Below, piece by piece: positions 42,987-52,225 of a stretch of 64,000 bases of DNA. Numbering within the stretch: position 1 is the stretch's first letter; each line of letters opens with the position of its first letter. Position numbers and translations under genes: made by a program. Origin of the DNA: Cetobacterium_A somerae (GTDB lineage: Bacteria > Fusobacteriota > Fusobacteriia > Fusobacteriales > Fusobacteriaceae); assembly GCF_044784365.2 (NCBI RefSeq), contig NZ_CP173065.2; one strand, written 5' to 3'. The notes beneath the pieces are model-generated. The model was given only the letters and a program-made list of their open reading frames with translations, did not search any database and was not told where the DNA came from.

Positions 42987-44738
42987 ATGAAAAATCAGAT
43001 ATTTGAAACTTTAAAACCTTACCTTGGAAAAGTAATCTCTGCATTAACTCTTAAATCTACAGAATCTGTAATCGATTTGACTCTTCCTCTTATTATGGCT
43101 GATATTATCGATAAAGGTGTTATGAAACAAGATATTAATTATGTTATATCTAGAGGGTTATTTATGATAGTAGTTGCCACCTTAGGTTATATTAGTGCAA
43201 TTATTTGTAACTACTATTCTATTCAAGCTTCTCAAGGTTTTGGAAAAGATTTAAGAGAAAAAATTTTTATAAAGATACAAGGCTTTAACTTCAATCAATT
43301 AAATCGTTTCACCCAAGCTTCTCTTATAACTAGAGTTACTCAAGATGTAACCCAAATAGTTATGACCTCTTATATGTGCATGAGAATGGTTGTTAAAGGA
43401 CTCGTCACAGGTATAGGAGCTGTTATTATGTCATTTATAATCAATCCCTCCCTTTCTACAATACTTCTTATTATAGTTCCTACAACTGTCTATCTAACAT
43501 ATTTTTATATGAAAAAATCTATTCCACTTTATACTGAGCTTCAAATAAGACTTGATAAACTTACACAAATAATAAGAGAAAATTTAGTTGGAATTAGGGT
43601 TATAAAAGCTCTTGTTAGAGAAGGAGTTGAAAAGAAAAAATTTGAAGATAGAAACACTAGCTTTGCTGAAAAAAATATAGAGTCACAAAATCTTATAGAC
43701 TCTAGAAGTCCATTTATAGCTCTACTTTTAAACTTAGGTGTTTGTGCCATTCTTTGGTTTGGTGGACAAAAAATAAGCTTAGGTTCAATAAAGGTGGGAG
43801 AGGTTGTCGCTTTTGTTAACTATATGAGTATGATTCTTTTCTCTCTCAATGCTCTATCTTTTCTTTTTAGTCTTTTAAGTAAAACAGTTGTCTCTTCTGA
43901 AAGAATCAACGAAGTTTTAGAAGAATCTACTGAAATTTCTGAAGAAAATGAAGTTTCAAAAGATATAAATTCTAATTTTACAATAGAATTTAAAGATGTA
44001 TATTTTTCCTATGAGAAAACCTCTCCTTGGGTTTTAGAAAATCTAAACTTTAAAATAAAAAAAGGTGAAATTGTCTCTATAATAGGTGGAGTTGGTTCTG
44101 GTAAAAGTACTCTTATAAATTTGATTCCACGATTTTATGATGTTTCTAAGGGTTCTGTTTTAGTTGATGGAATAGATGTTAAAAAGTATAATCTTAAAAT
44201 TTTAAGAGAGAAAATAGGCCTTGTTATGCAAAAAACCTTCCTTTTCTCTCAAAGTATTGAGGATAATGTAAGATGGGGAAAACCTATAGCTTCTCAAAAT
44301 GAAATTGAAACTATAGTGGAAAAATCTCAAGGAAGTGAATTTATTAATAATCTTCCTGAAAAATATAAAACTAAAGTTGCTAAAGGAGGAATGAATTTTT
44401 CAGGAGGACAAAAACAAAGAATCTCTATAGCTCGAACTTTAATTAAAGAGTGTGAAATTTTAATTTTTGATGATAGTTTTAGTGCTCTAGATTTTATAAC
44501 AGAAGCCAAATTAAAAAAAGAGATTTTAAGTTTAAAAAGAGATAAAACAATTATAATAATCTCTCAAAGAATATCCTCTATTAAGAATTCTGATAAAATA
44601 ATTGTTTTAGATAATGGAAAAATATGTGGCATCGGTACCCATAAAGAACTTTTAAAATATTGTGAAATTTATAAGGAGATTTGCCAATCTCAAGAAATCT
44701 GTTCTAAAGAGGGTGAGTCTTATGAAAATAAAAAATAA
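42987..44738 (+). CDS. ABC exporter half, MdlA-like, degenerate catalytic site
   Basis: A 583-residue half-transporter: six TMs in the first 310 residues, then an ATPase domain. Walker A is GGVGSGKST, the Q-loop GLVMQKTFLFSQSIEDNV, signature FSGGQKQR. Walker B is ILIFDDSFSALD, with Asp where the catalytic Glu should be. H-loop is replaced by IISQRIS, so this subunit carries the non-hydrolysing site. It is coupled to the next gene, which starts 17 nt before this one ends. The two form a heterodimeric exporter of the MdlAB/TM287-288 type. Confidence 0.92.
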   Translation: MKNQIFETLKPYLGKVISALTLKSTESVIDLTLPLIMADIIDKGVMKQDINYVISRGLFMIVVATLGYISAIICNYYSIQASQGFGKDLREKIFIKIQGFNFNQLNRFTQASLITRVTQDVTQIVMTSYMCMRMVVKGLVTGIGAVIMSFIINPSLSTILLIIVPTTVYLTYFYMKKSIPLYTELQIRLDKLTQIIRENLVGIRVIKALVREGVEKKKFEDRNTSFAEKNIESQNLIDSRSPFIALLLNLGVCAILWFGGQKISLGSIKVGEVVAFVNYMSMILFSLNALSFLFSLLSKTVVSSERINEVLEESTEISEENEVSKDINSNFTIEFKDVYFSYEKTSPWVLENLNFKIKKGEIVSIIGGVGSGKSTLINLIPRFYDVSKGSVLVDGIDVKKYNLKILREKIGLVMQKTFLFSQSIEDNVRWGKPIASQNEIETIVEKSQGSEFINNLPEKYKTKVAKGGMNFSGGQKQRISIARTLIKECEILIFDDSFSALDFITEAKLKKEILSLKRDKTIIIISQRISSIKNSDKIIVLDNGKICGIGTHKELLKYCEIYKEICQSQEICSKEGESYENKK

Positions 44739-46464
44739 AATTTTGAAAAACCTACTTCCGTATCTTTTAGAACATAGAAAAAAATTAATTACTTTAAGCT
44801 TTATTGCCATCTTAGGAAATGGATTAACTTTAATAGGTCCATATCTCATTGGAAAAGGAATAAATATACTTAAGCTTCAAATGTCTCACACAGATATTAT
44901 ATCCCTAGGAAAAATAACTTTACTTCTCGGAACAGTATATACTCTTGGAGCTTTTTTAACTTTTATACAAAATATAACAATGAATAGAATCTCTCAACAA
45001 ATAGTTTGGCGTATGAGAAAAGAAAGCTTTGAAAAACTTCATAAATTTTCTTTAAAGTTTTTTGATAATAATTCTCATGGAAATATCATTAGCATAATGA
45101 TTAATGATATTGATAATATAAGCAGTTCTATTTCACAAATTGGAACTCAAGTTGTTGTTAGCATTCTTACTATTATTATAACTTTAGGAATTATAACTTA
45201 TATAAGTCCCACACTTACACTTGTACAGATAATCTTAGTTTTTGTAACTGGAGGTTTTCTACGAAAATTAACTCTTAAAAGTCGTGAAAAAATGAGAGAA
45301 CAGCAAAGATACTTAGGAGAATTAAGTGGATATGTAGAGGAGATGCTCATGGGAGAAGCTGAAGTTAAATCCTTTACTTATGAAGAAAATGCTATTAAAA
45401 ATTTTAAAAGTCTCAATGAAAAATATAAGGAGAATGCTATTAAAGCATATTTTTTTACAGGTTTTAGTTATCCCTCTTTAAACTATATAGGAAATATAGG
45501 ATATGCTCTTATAGTACTTATTGGATCTATTTTTATTTTAAATAATGAAATTACCTTAGGTGGTCTTTCCAGTTTTATAATCTATTCTAGAATGTTTAAC
45601 CGACCAATAGCTAATATCTCAGATGTTTATAGTATTATTCAAACTGTTCTTGTTAGTGCTGAAAGATTCTTCACTTTAGTCAACCAAGATGAAGAAAAGG
45701 AAACAGGAGATAAAAAAGTAATTCTAGAGCAAGCAAAGGGTGATATACAATTTATAGATGTAACATTTGGATATCAAAAAGAACAAAAGATTATTGACAA
45801 ATTTACCTTTGAAGCTAAACCTGGAAATATGATTGCAATAGTTGGACCTACTGGAGCTGGAAAAACTACTATAACTAATCTTTTAATGAGATTTTACGAT
45901 ATTGATTCTGGTAAAATTATAATTGATGGAATAGATATAAGAAGGTATTCAAGAGGTGAACTGAGAAAACTCTTCGGAATGGTGCTTCAGGATACTTGGA
46001 TTTTCACGGGCACTATTAAAGAAAACATAGTTTATGGAAATGAAAATGTTACTGAGGCAGAGATTATAAATGCAGCAAAACTAGCTTGTGCTCATGATTT
46101 TATTATAAAACTATCTCAAGGTTATGAAACAAAAATTAGTGAAGATAATATAACTTTATCCCAAGGTCAAAAACAACTTATTACTATAGCTCGTGCTATT
46201 TTAAGAAATCCTCGATTTCTTATTTTAGATGAAGCTACAAGTGGGGTAGATACAAGAACAGAGATGAGACTTCAAAAAGCTATGGAAAACTTGATTCATG
46301 GAAGAACTAGCTTTGTCATAGCACATCGTTTATCTACTATAAAAAGTGCTAATCTTATTTTAGTTATAAAAGATGGAAAAATAGAGGAGCAAGGTACACA
46401 TAAAAAACTCATGGATAAAAAAGGATTCTATTATACAATGTTTAACGAACAATATACAAATTAA
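44722..46464 (+). CDS. ABC exporter half, MdlB-like, consensus catalytic site
   Basis: About 580 residues: six TMs, then an ATPase domain with Walker A GPTGAGKTT, Q-loop GMVLQDTWIFTGTIKENI, signature LSQGQKQL, Walker B FLILDEATSGVD with the catalytic Glu, and H-loop IAHRLST. It complements the degenerate partner. The ATG at 44722 follows GAGGGTGAG; a longer reading from 44662 lies inside the upstream gene without a ribosome site. The substrate is unknown; the family exports lipids, drugs or peptides. Confidence 0.92.
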   Translation: MKIKNKILKNLLPYLLEHRKKLITLSFIAILGNGLTLIGPYLIGKGINILKLQMSHTDIISLGKITLLLGTVYTLGAFLTFIQNITMNRISQQIVWRMRKESFEKLHKFSLKFFDNNSHGNIISIMINDIDNISSSISQIGTQVVVSILTIIITLGIITYISPTLTLVQIILVFVTGGFLRKLTLKSREKMREQQRYLGELSGYVEEMLMGEAEVKSFTYEENAIKNFKSLNEKYKENAIKAYFFTGFSYPSLNYIGNIGYALIVLIGSIFILNNEITLGGLSSFIIYSRMFNRPIANISDVYSIIQTVLVSAERFFTLVNQDEEKETGDKKVILEQAKGDIQFIDVTFGYQKEQKIIDKFTFEAKPGNMIAIVGPTGAGKTTITNLLMRFYDIDSGKIIIDGIDIRRYSRGELRKLFGMVLQDTWIFTGTIKENIVYGNENVTEAEIINAAKLACAHDFIIKLSQGYETKISEDNITLSQGQKQLITIARAILRNPRFLILDEATSGVDTRTEMRLQKAMENLIHGRTSFVIAHRLSTIKSANLILVIKDGKIEEQGTHKKLMDKKGFYYTMFNEQYTN

Positions 46465-46465
46465 A

Positions 46466-46498
46466 AAAGCAGTTAGTTTTTACTAACTGCTTTTTATA
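46466..46498 (+). terminator. Terminator of the heterodimeric ABC exporter
   Basis: Perfect 12-bp stem AAAGCAGTTAGT / ACTAACTGCTTT with a 4-nt loop and T run. Confidence 0.9.
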
Positions 46499-46610
46499 TA
46501 TTCTTATTTTTGAAAAACTTTTTTCAATATTTTTAAAATTAAAATTTTACTTTTTATTTATAATGTGATAAAATTAACAATATAATTTTACAAATAGGAG
46601 AAAAAATTTT

Positions 46611-47825
46611 ATGAAGAAACTTAGTAACAGTACAACTATAATTATTTCTATGTTTTTAGGTATAATTGCTGGAATTCTTTTACAGGATAAGGCAGCTATA
46701 TTTGCACCATTGGGAGATATATTTTTAAAATTAATTACAATGCTTATAGTTCCACTAGTATTTTTTAACATCATTCTTGGAGCAATATCTTTAGGTAAAA
46801 CAAAATCCGCTGGAAAAGTTGGACTTTTAACTTTAGGATACTATTTATTTACATCGTGTATCGCTGTTGTTATTGGAATTGGAGCTGGATATATATTCAA
46901 TCCTGGAGTGGGAGTTATAGTTCCTGCATCACTACTAGCAAAAGAGGGTGCCTATGCAGGTGCGAACTCTGGATTAGATTTTTGGGGAACTATTATCAAT
47001 ATAATACCTGATAATCCTTTTAAATCATTAATCGAAGGAAATATTTTACAAATTATTTTCTTTTCACTATTCTTTGGACTATGTTTATCTAAAGTATCTG
47101 ATGAAAAACAAAAACCAATTATAGATCTTTTAGAAACAGTTAATGAAACTTTAATAAAAATGATTGAAAAGATTCTTCTTTTGGCTCCACTTGGTGTTTT
47201 TGCACTGATGGCTAACTCTATTGCACTTTTTGGTATCAATATACTTTTATTAGTTACAAAATTATTTTTAGTATTCTCTTTAGCTCTTGGTTTAATACAT
47301 TTTATTATGTTACCAGGGTTTGTTAAACTGTTTACTGGAATATCACCAATTAAATTTATTAAGAAAACTGCTCCTGCACAGATTTTAGCATTTTCAACTG
47401 CTTCATCTATGGCCACACTGCCAGTTAATACTGAGTGTTGTAAAAAACTTGGAGTAAAAAACTCAACTGCTTCATTTATATTACCTTTGGGAGCTACTGT
47501 TAATATGAATGGAAATGCTATGCTTTATGGACTTGTAACAATGTTCTTTGCTCAGATGTTTGGAGTAGATCTTGGGCCAAGTGAATATGTAGCAATAGTT
47601 CTTACATCTGTTCTTGGAGCTGTTGGAACTGCTGGTGTTCCTGGTCCATCACTGCTTGTTGTTGCTGTTTTAGCTGCTGCTGGTGTTCCTGTTATAGCTC
47701 TTCCACTAGTATTTGGAATTGACAGAATAATGGATATGATGAGAACTTCTACTAACATCTTAGGAGATGCTTCATGTGCAGTTATTATGGAAAGCATATT
47801 AAACAAAGAAAAAGAGGTTATATAA
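46611..47825 (+). CDS. Dicarboxylate/amino acid:cation symporter (DAACS/GltP family)
   Basis: A 404-residue membrane symporter. Hallmarks are LITMLIVPLVFFNIILGAISL, the serine-rich hairpin region AFSTASSMATLPVNTE, the substrate/cation motif GATVNMNGNAMLYG, and TSVLGAVGTAGVPGPSLL (second hairpin). RIMDMMRTSTNILGD is in the last helix. The family takes up glutamate, aspartate, C4-dicarboxylates or Ser/Thr with Na+ or H+. The exact substrate is not readable; NMNG in place of NMDG is a common variant. The stop codon lies in the terminator hairpin. Confidence 0.92.
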   Translation: MKKLSNSTTIIISMFLGIIAGILLQDKAAIFAPLGDIFLKLITMLIVPLVFFNIILGAISLGKTKSAGKVGLLTLGYYLFTSCIAVVIGIGAGYIFNPGVGVIVPASLLAKEGAYAGANSGLDFWGTIINIIPDNPFKSLIEGNILQIIFFSLFFGLCLSKVSDEKQKPIIDLLETVNETLIKMIEKILLLAPLGVFALMANSIALFGINILLLVTKLFLVFSLALGLIHFIMLPGFVKLFTGISPIKFIKKTAPAQILAFSTASSMATLPVNTECCKKLGVKNSTASFILPLGATVNMNGNAMLYGLVTMFFAQMFGVDLGPSEYVAIVLTSVLGAVGTAGVPGPSLLVVAVLAAAGVPVIALPLVFGIDRIMDMMRTSTNILGDASCAVIMESILNKEKEVI

Positions 47826-47836
47826 CCTCTTTTTTT
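47812..47836. terminator. Bidirectional terminator overlapping the symporter stop codon
   Basis: AAGAGGTTA (47812-47820) / TAACCTCTT (47823-47831) with flanking A and T runs. The right arm contains the symporter stop codon and the T run touches the stop of the convergent antiporter gene. Confidence 0.85.
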
Positions 47837-49517
47837 AATCTGACAATATTTTTGTTATATAATCCTCAATGTTTTTCTCTGTAGCTAACTCATCTAACCC
47901 TTTTATTTCATCACATTTTTTAGAAAAATTTGTAATTTTTTTTACAACTTTAATTTGATTTTCCTGTTCCTCTCTTGAAGTTAATATTAAAAATATATTT
48001 TTAGTTAATTTCCCATCTAATGAGTTCCAGTTTATAGGATTTTCCAAACGTGCATATATTATTTTAGTTTTAGTTTCATCCTCTATATTTCCTTTGGGAA
48101 TAGCTATACTATTCTGTAATCCAGAACAAACAATATCCTCTCTGTCCAAAACATTTTCTAAAATATTAGCTTCTCTATATTCTAATTTCAATAAATCTAA
48201 GAGTTTACTAATTGCTTGCTCTTTATATTGAGCTTCTAACTTTATACCTGGATACACTAATACTTCGAAACTCTCTAAATAATTAAAACGCTTAGATGCA
48301 ATTGCTAACCAAGGACCATTAATTATAGATGATAAAATTGCTGCAAAAACTATGGCTACAAAAAGTTCTTTATTTAATAATCCAAAGCTTAAAGCTATCA
48401 AACTTACAACTATATGCATCTCTCCTCCAGGAGTATGAGCTATTGAGATTATATTTCTATACTTTATATTCTTCGATAAAGTTGAACCAATCCATGCTCC
48501 TAAATATCTTCCTGTAACACCTACAAGTGTTATAAAAAGAGCTAAAAACAGATTAAAACTTTCAAAGAAATTAATCTTAAGTCCTATATTTACAAAGAAC
48601 AGAGACGCAAATATAGAGTAGACAAAATTATGTACAGTATTTCTAGCACTTTTTGTAAAAATTGGTGAATCTCCAGCTACAATTCCAGCTATAAAAAAAC
48701 CAAAAAGTGTATGAATCCCTATCTCTAAAGTTATCAGTCCAAAAACAACTCCAGTTGATATTAAAACAGCTAATACTCCTTGAACCCCATCACTATCTTG
48801 ATTTACAACTTTTGAAAAAAACCAGTTTACAACTTTTTTTCCTATATTTAAAGCTAAAACTGTAAATACACCTGTATAAAGAGTTATCTTTACAGCTATC
48901 TCCCAATCAAAAAATTTCATTGAAAAAAGAGAAAGTAAAAGAGTAAATACAATCCAACCTATAATATCGTTAATTGTTAGTGCTGATATTATTAAAAATC
49001 CCAAATCACTTTTCATTATTCCAACTTCTCTTAAAGCTCTAATAGCTATGGGCAGAGCACTTATAGTCATAATAACTGAGATAAAAAATGAGGTTATAAA
49101 CTTATTATCACTAAATTCAAAATACCTACTTGGTAAAAAATATATGAAAGCCATTGAAAATACTATCGGTATTATTATATCCAAAATTGAAATTACTAAA
49201 GCATTTTTCCTTTGTTTCCAAATACTTGAAAAATCTACCTCTATTCCAGTTGATAAAAGAACTAAAAATAGCCCAAACCATCCTAATGTATCTAACATAG
49301 CTACTTGAACAAGATTTTGGGGAAATATAAAGTTATATATTTTAGGAAAAAATGACCCTAATATAGTGGGACCTAAAATAATACCTACTAATAGATCTCC
49401 TGTTATAGTTGGCTGATTATTTTTTTTCAAAAAACTGTTTACAAAATTTGTTAATATAAAGATTATAGAAAGCTGAAGTAGTAAATAAAATATATTAGCC
49501 TCATCTATTCCTATCAT
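47835..49517 (-). CDS. CPA2 cation:proton antiporter with C-terminal EIIA-like domain
   Basis: A 560-residue fusion. Residues about 1-385 are a CPA2 (KefB/NapA-type) antiporter with 11-13 TMs: GDLLVGIILGPTILG, SALTINDIIGWIVFT with the paired acidic site, and AHTPGGEMHIVVSLIALSFG. Residues about 405-555 align with PTS EIIA of the fructose/PtsN type (LENVLDREDIVCSGLQNSIA, ARLENPINWNSLDGK, VVKKITNF). The phospho-accepting His of the usual AIPH is Lys here (AIPKG), so the domain probably senses and does not transfer phosphate. It follows a USP-type gene with a 10-nt gap. Confidence 0.88.
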   Translation of the reverse strand: MIGIDEANIFYLLLQLSIIFILTNFVNSFLKKNNQPTITGDLLVGIILGPTILGSFFPKIYNFIFPQNLVQVAMLDTLGWFGLFLVLLSTGIEVDFSSIWKQRKNALVISILDIIIPIVFSMAFIYFLPSRYFEFSDNKFITSFFISVIMTISALPIAIRALREVGIMKSDLGFLIISALTINDIIGWIVFTLLLSLFSMKFFDWEIAVKITLYTGVFTVLALNIGKKVVNWFFSKVVNQDSDGVQGVLAVLISTGVVFGLITLEIGIHTLFGFFIAGIVAGDSPIFTKSARNTVHNFVYSIFASLFFVNIGLKINFFESFNLFLALFITLVGVTGRYLGAWIGSTLSKNIKYRNIISIAHTPGGEMHIVVSLIALSFGLLNKELFVAIVFAAILSSIINGPWLAIASKRFNYLESFEVLVYPGIKLEAQYKEQAISKLLDLLKLEYREANILENVLDREDIVCSGLQNSIAIPKGNIEDETKTKIIYARLENPINWNSLDGKLTKNIFLILTSREEQENQIKVVKKITNFSKKCDEIKGLDELATEKNIEDYITKILSD

Positions 49518-49527
49518 GTTACGCCTC

Positions 49528-50271
49528 CTAACTTATAAATATATTAGTCTTTACTCTCTCTAAAATTTGTACTCCTAATTTATTCATAACTTTTTCTAGA
49601 AAAAATCTTTTACTTAAATTTCCCATTATTAATAGATCTTCCTCATCTATTTTTTCAATAAATTCATTTAAACTATTCTCTTTTGGAAAATACTTATAAA
49701 GTTCAACTTTTATATTTTTACTCTCTATTAGCTCAATTAAACTGTGATCTAATTCAGTATAATTCCATGTTAATACATCTATTTTTTTTATATCCTCTTT
49801 ATAAAAGTTTAAATAAAAATCATGAAAACTTTTATTTATTTTTACTCCATTATCACTTGTTAATACAACATTATCAAAGCTTAACTTCTTTCCCTTTAAA
49901 ATAATCATTGGTTTATATAGCTTCTTTAAAATTTCTAATATAAAGTTATTTAATCCAGGTTCTTCACTGATTAGGATAATATCAGTAGTTTTCAACAACT
50001 CTTTTACTGAATTACTATTTTCATCTATTAAAGATATATACTCATCTGTTAAATTTTCCTCTCTTAATTTTATGTTTAAATTTTTAAAAAATTTATCCTC
50101 AACTTTATTAACTATATCTTTTAAATTATCTTTACTTAAATCAATAATTGCAGGATTTACCATATATACTGGTTTTATAACATAACCATAATTTTCTTTT
50201 AAAAATTTACAACTTTCTATTAGATAGTTTAAATCATTTGTATTTTTAAAAATAACCATCGCTTTTTTCAT
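49528..50271 (-). CDS. UspA-like stress protein paired with the antiporter
   Basis: A 247-residue cytosolic protein that looks like two tandem universal-stress domains. The first starts KKAMVIFKNTNDLNYLIES and contains DIILISEEPG. The second contains DNVVLTSDNGVKINKSFH and ends DEEDLLIMGNLSKRFFLEKV, which fits the UspA ending DLIVMG-x9-G-x2-S. The sequence is divergent and a nucleotide site is not certain. Order and 10-nt spacing indicate an operon with the CPA2-EIIA antiporter, where it could be a cytosolic regulator; CPA2 transporters often carry such domains. The start has a GGAGG-like site. Confidence 0.65.
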   Translation of the reverse strand: MKKAMVIFKNTNDLNYLIESCKFLKENYGYVIKPVYMVNPAIIDLSKDNLKDIVNKVEDKFFKNLNIKLREENLTDEYISLIDENSNSVKELLKTTDIILISEEPGLNNFILEILKKLYKPMIILKGKKLSFDNVVLTSDNGVKINKSFHDFYLNFYKEDIKKIDVLTWNYTELDHSLIELIESKNIKVELYKYFPKENSLNEFIEKIDEEDLLIMGNLSKRFFLEKVMNKLGVQILERVKTNIFIS

Positions 50272-50447
50272 TTTTCCTCCCTGCCATACGTTTTAAAATT
50301 ATACTTATTTTATTTATTACTTTAGAATAAATAATAATCTTTTTTTATTTAGGCCTTTTTACAAGGATTTTTATTTTTTCACTTGAAAAATTATATCAAG
50401 AAAAACTTTTAACTAGATACTTACTATAATAAAAATGTGAGGTGCGT

Positions 50448-51755
50448 ATGATTTGGGCTATTTTAATTGATTTCATAGGAAGTTTAGGAATATTTTTATA
50501 TGCACTAGAATTAGTGTCAAAGGAAAGTCAAAAAGTTTTTGGAGAAAATATAAAAGAATATTTAAAAAGATTAACTGAAAATAAATATAAGGCTATTGCT
50601 ACAGGAGCTATTGTAACAGGTATAGTTCAGTCCTCTTCAGTTGTATCAGTTTTAATTGTTAACTTGGTAAATTCAGGAATTTTAAATTTAAGAGATTCAA
50701 TAGGATTAATTTTAGGAACGAACATAGGAACTACAGCAACAGGATGGATATTTAGCATTAAAATAACAGCTTTTTCAATACCTCTAATAGCTGTGGGTAG
50801 TATAGTTTATTTTTTCTCAAATAAAGAGGTCGAGAAATCAAAAGGAAAGTTTATCTTTGGATTTGGGTTGCTACTTTTAGGGCTTCAATATATGAGTAGC
50901 TCTATAAACCCACTGAGAAATGATCCTAACTTTATAGCTCTTTTTACACTTTTCAAAGCTGACACATATTTTAATATAATAAAAGTTGTTGCCATAGGAA
51001 CAGCTGTAACAGCTATAATTCAATCCTCCTCAGCAGCAGTGGGAATTATTTTAACACTTGGTCTTCAAGGATTAATAAATTTAGAAACAATATTAGCTTT
51101 AATATTAGGAGCAAACATAGGAACAACTATAACTCCTATTATATCATCTTTAAACAGCAGTTATGAGGCTAAGAGAACAGCTATGCTTTGTTTTTTTGTA
51201 AAGTTTATTTTAGCTATATTTTTTATTCTAGTATTTCCTGCCTATGTAAAGATTGTAGAAATTTTAACAGCATCTAGTGGTGTAGCAATAAAAACTGCAG
51301 TAGCAAATACTTTTGTTAATGTAGTAAATACTATTATATTTCTACCCTTTTTTGGAACTATAGAAAGAGTATTTTCTAATATTTATAAAGGTAAGATTGA
51401 TAAAGTATCCATTTCAGAGACAGAATTAAATACATTTTTAGAGATAACATCAAATACAATGATAAACATCTTTAACAAAGAGATAATAAAAGTTATGAAG
51501 ATTATTGAAGATATTTTTTCAAAAAATGAAGAGAGTGAAAGCTATAAAAAAATAGTGCTAATAGATAACGAGATTACGGAATACTTTATTTTAAAATCAG
51601 GTACTTTAGAAAAAAATATAGATAGTTTTAAAATATATCGGTATATTAAAATTTTATCTGAATTGAAAACCATTGCTAAATATTTACTAAAAATAAAGAA
51701 AAATTTATCAAAAGAGAATCAAAAAAAGAGATTACAAATTTTTATAAAATCTTAA
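50448..51755 (+). CDS. Na/Pi cotransporter family protein, frame-interrupted near the C-terminus
   Basis: As read, 435 residues. The transporter repeats are clear: GIVQSSSVVSVLIVNLVNSG with LILGTNIGTTATGW, then IIQSSSAAVGIILTLGLQG with LILGANIGTTITP, the paired QSSS motifs of the NptA/PNaS family. A PhoU-like helical domain begins after residue 320, but this frame stops at 51755, far short of the usual 530-560 residues. The missing part continues in the -1 frame from 51728 to 52000. The switch point is the heptamer A-AAA-AAG. The ATG at 50448 follows GAGGTG; a GTG at 50442 overlaps that site. Confidence 0.85.
   Translation: MIWAILIDFIGSLGIFLYALELVSKESQKVFGENIKEYLKRLTENKYKAIATGAIVTGIVQSSSVVSVLIVNLVNSGILNLRDSIGLILGTNIGTTATGWIFSIKITAFSIPLIAVGSIVYFFSNKEVEKSKGKFIFGFGLLLLGLQYMSSSINPLRNDPNFIALFTLFKADTYFNIIKVVAIGTAVTAIIQSSSAAVGIILTLGLQGLINLETILALILGANIGTTITPIISSLNSSYEAKRTAMLCFFVKFILAIFFILVFPAYVKIVEILTASSGVAIKTAVANTFVNVVNTIIFLPFFGTIERVFSNIYKGKIDKVSISETELNTFLEITSNTMINIFNKEIIKVMKIIEDIFSKNEESESYKKIVLIDNEITEYFILKSGTLEKNIDSFKIYRYIKILSELKTIAKYLLKIKKNLSKENQKKRLQIFIKS
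51722..51728 (+). other. dnaX-type slippery heptamer A-AAA-AAG at the frame switch
   Basis: The heptamer is in phase with the zero frame (CAA AAA AAG). A -1 slip makes the next codon GAG at 51728, which opens the frame that completes the PhoU-like domain, giving about 517 residues. A one-base deletion in the A7 run, real or an assembly error, would look the same. Only a weak AGATT/AATCT stem lies downstream. Confidence 0.5.
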
Positions 51756-52000
51756 ATATTATCTTTAATGATATTAGAGAATCTTATGAGGATAAGAAAA
51801 ATAATGGATTAGATGATACTTTAGAAAATATAACGTTTTTAGAAAAAGAGATAGTAGCTTTTCAAGAAAAAGAGACAAGTTTAGAAAATTTAAAAATATT
51901 AACACTATATAAGCGAGTAATAGTTCACTTTAGAGATTTAGTAAAATTATATATAGAAATTAAAGATATCAAATTTATAAAAAAGAGCTTTAGAGTTTAG
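51728..52000 (+). pseudogene. C-terminal PhoU-like part of the Na/Pi transporter in the -1 frame
   Basis: Ninety residues (EITNFYKILNIIFNDIRESY ... KDIKFIKKSFRV) of charged amphipathic helix continue the PhoU-like domain. They end at a TAG (51998-52000) that sits in the loop of the terminator, the same arrangement as two other genes in this window, which suggests this is the native C-terminus. There is no start codon or ribosome site of its own. Confidence 0.75.
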
Positions 52001-52020
52001 TCAACTTTAAAGCTCTTTTT
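51982..52020 (+). terminator. Terminator of the Na/Pi transporter
   Basis: The 11-bp stem AAAGAGCTTTA / TAAAGCTCTTT (51982-51992, 52008-52018) is followed by Ts. The -1-frame stop codon is in the loop. Confidence 0.85.
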
Positions 52021-52057
52021 CTTTAATAACTTTCTTATCCCATATTTAAATTATAAA

Positions 52058-52225
52058 TTATTCAATAATCTCTGTTCTAGGTAGCTCTACTGGTATTTCA
52101 TGAATATATCCTCCACCTGAAAATCTAGTTGCATATGGTGCAAATCCAGCGATTTCAGATGAACTTCCTAGTTTTAAATAATTCATTCGAGTTTTTTTAT
52201 CTTGAACAATAAAAATTCCTAATAG
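52058..52225 (-). pseudogene. Remnant of an L,D-transpeptidase (YkuD)-like gene
   Basis: Directly after the gshF stop and in the same frame, 55 codons read LLGIFIVQDKKTRMNYLKLG, then APYATRFSGGGYIHEIPVEL, ending PRTEIIE. The G-x-F-x-V-x-DK start and the GGGYIH-x-IP block resemble the middle of YkuD-type L,D-transpeptidases. The catalytic SHGC-R segment and any start codon are missing, so it is probably a deletion remnant. It could alternatively be a readthrough tail of gshF. Confidence 0.5.

Noticed and set aside
42987..46464. DD in Walker B of the first ABC half as a loss-of-function mutation
   Set aside because: Heterodimeric exporters of this family normally have one degenerate and one consensus site, and the partner has the full set.
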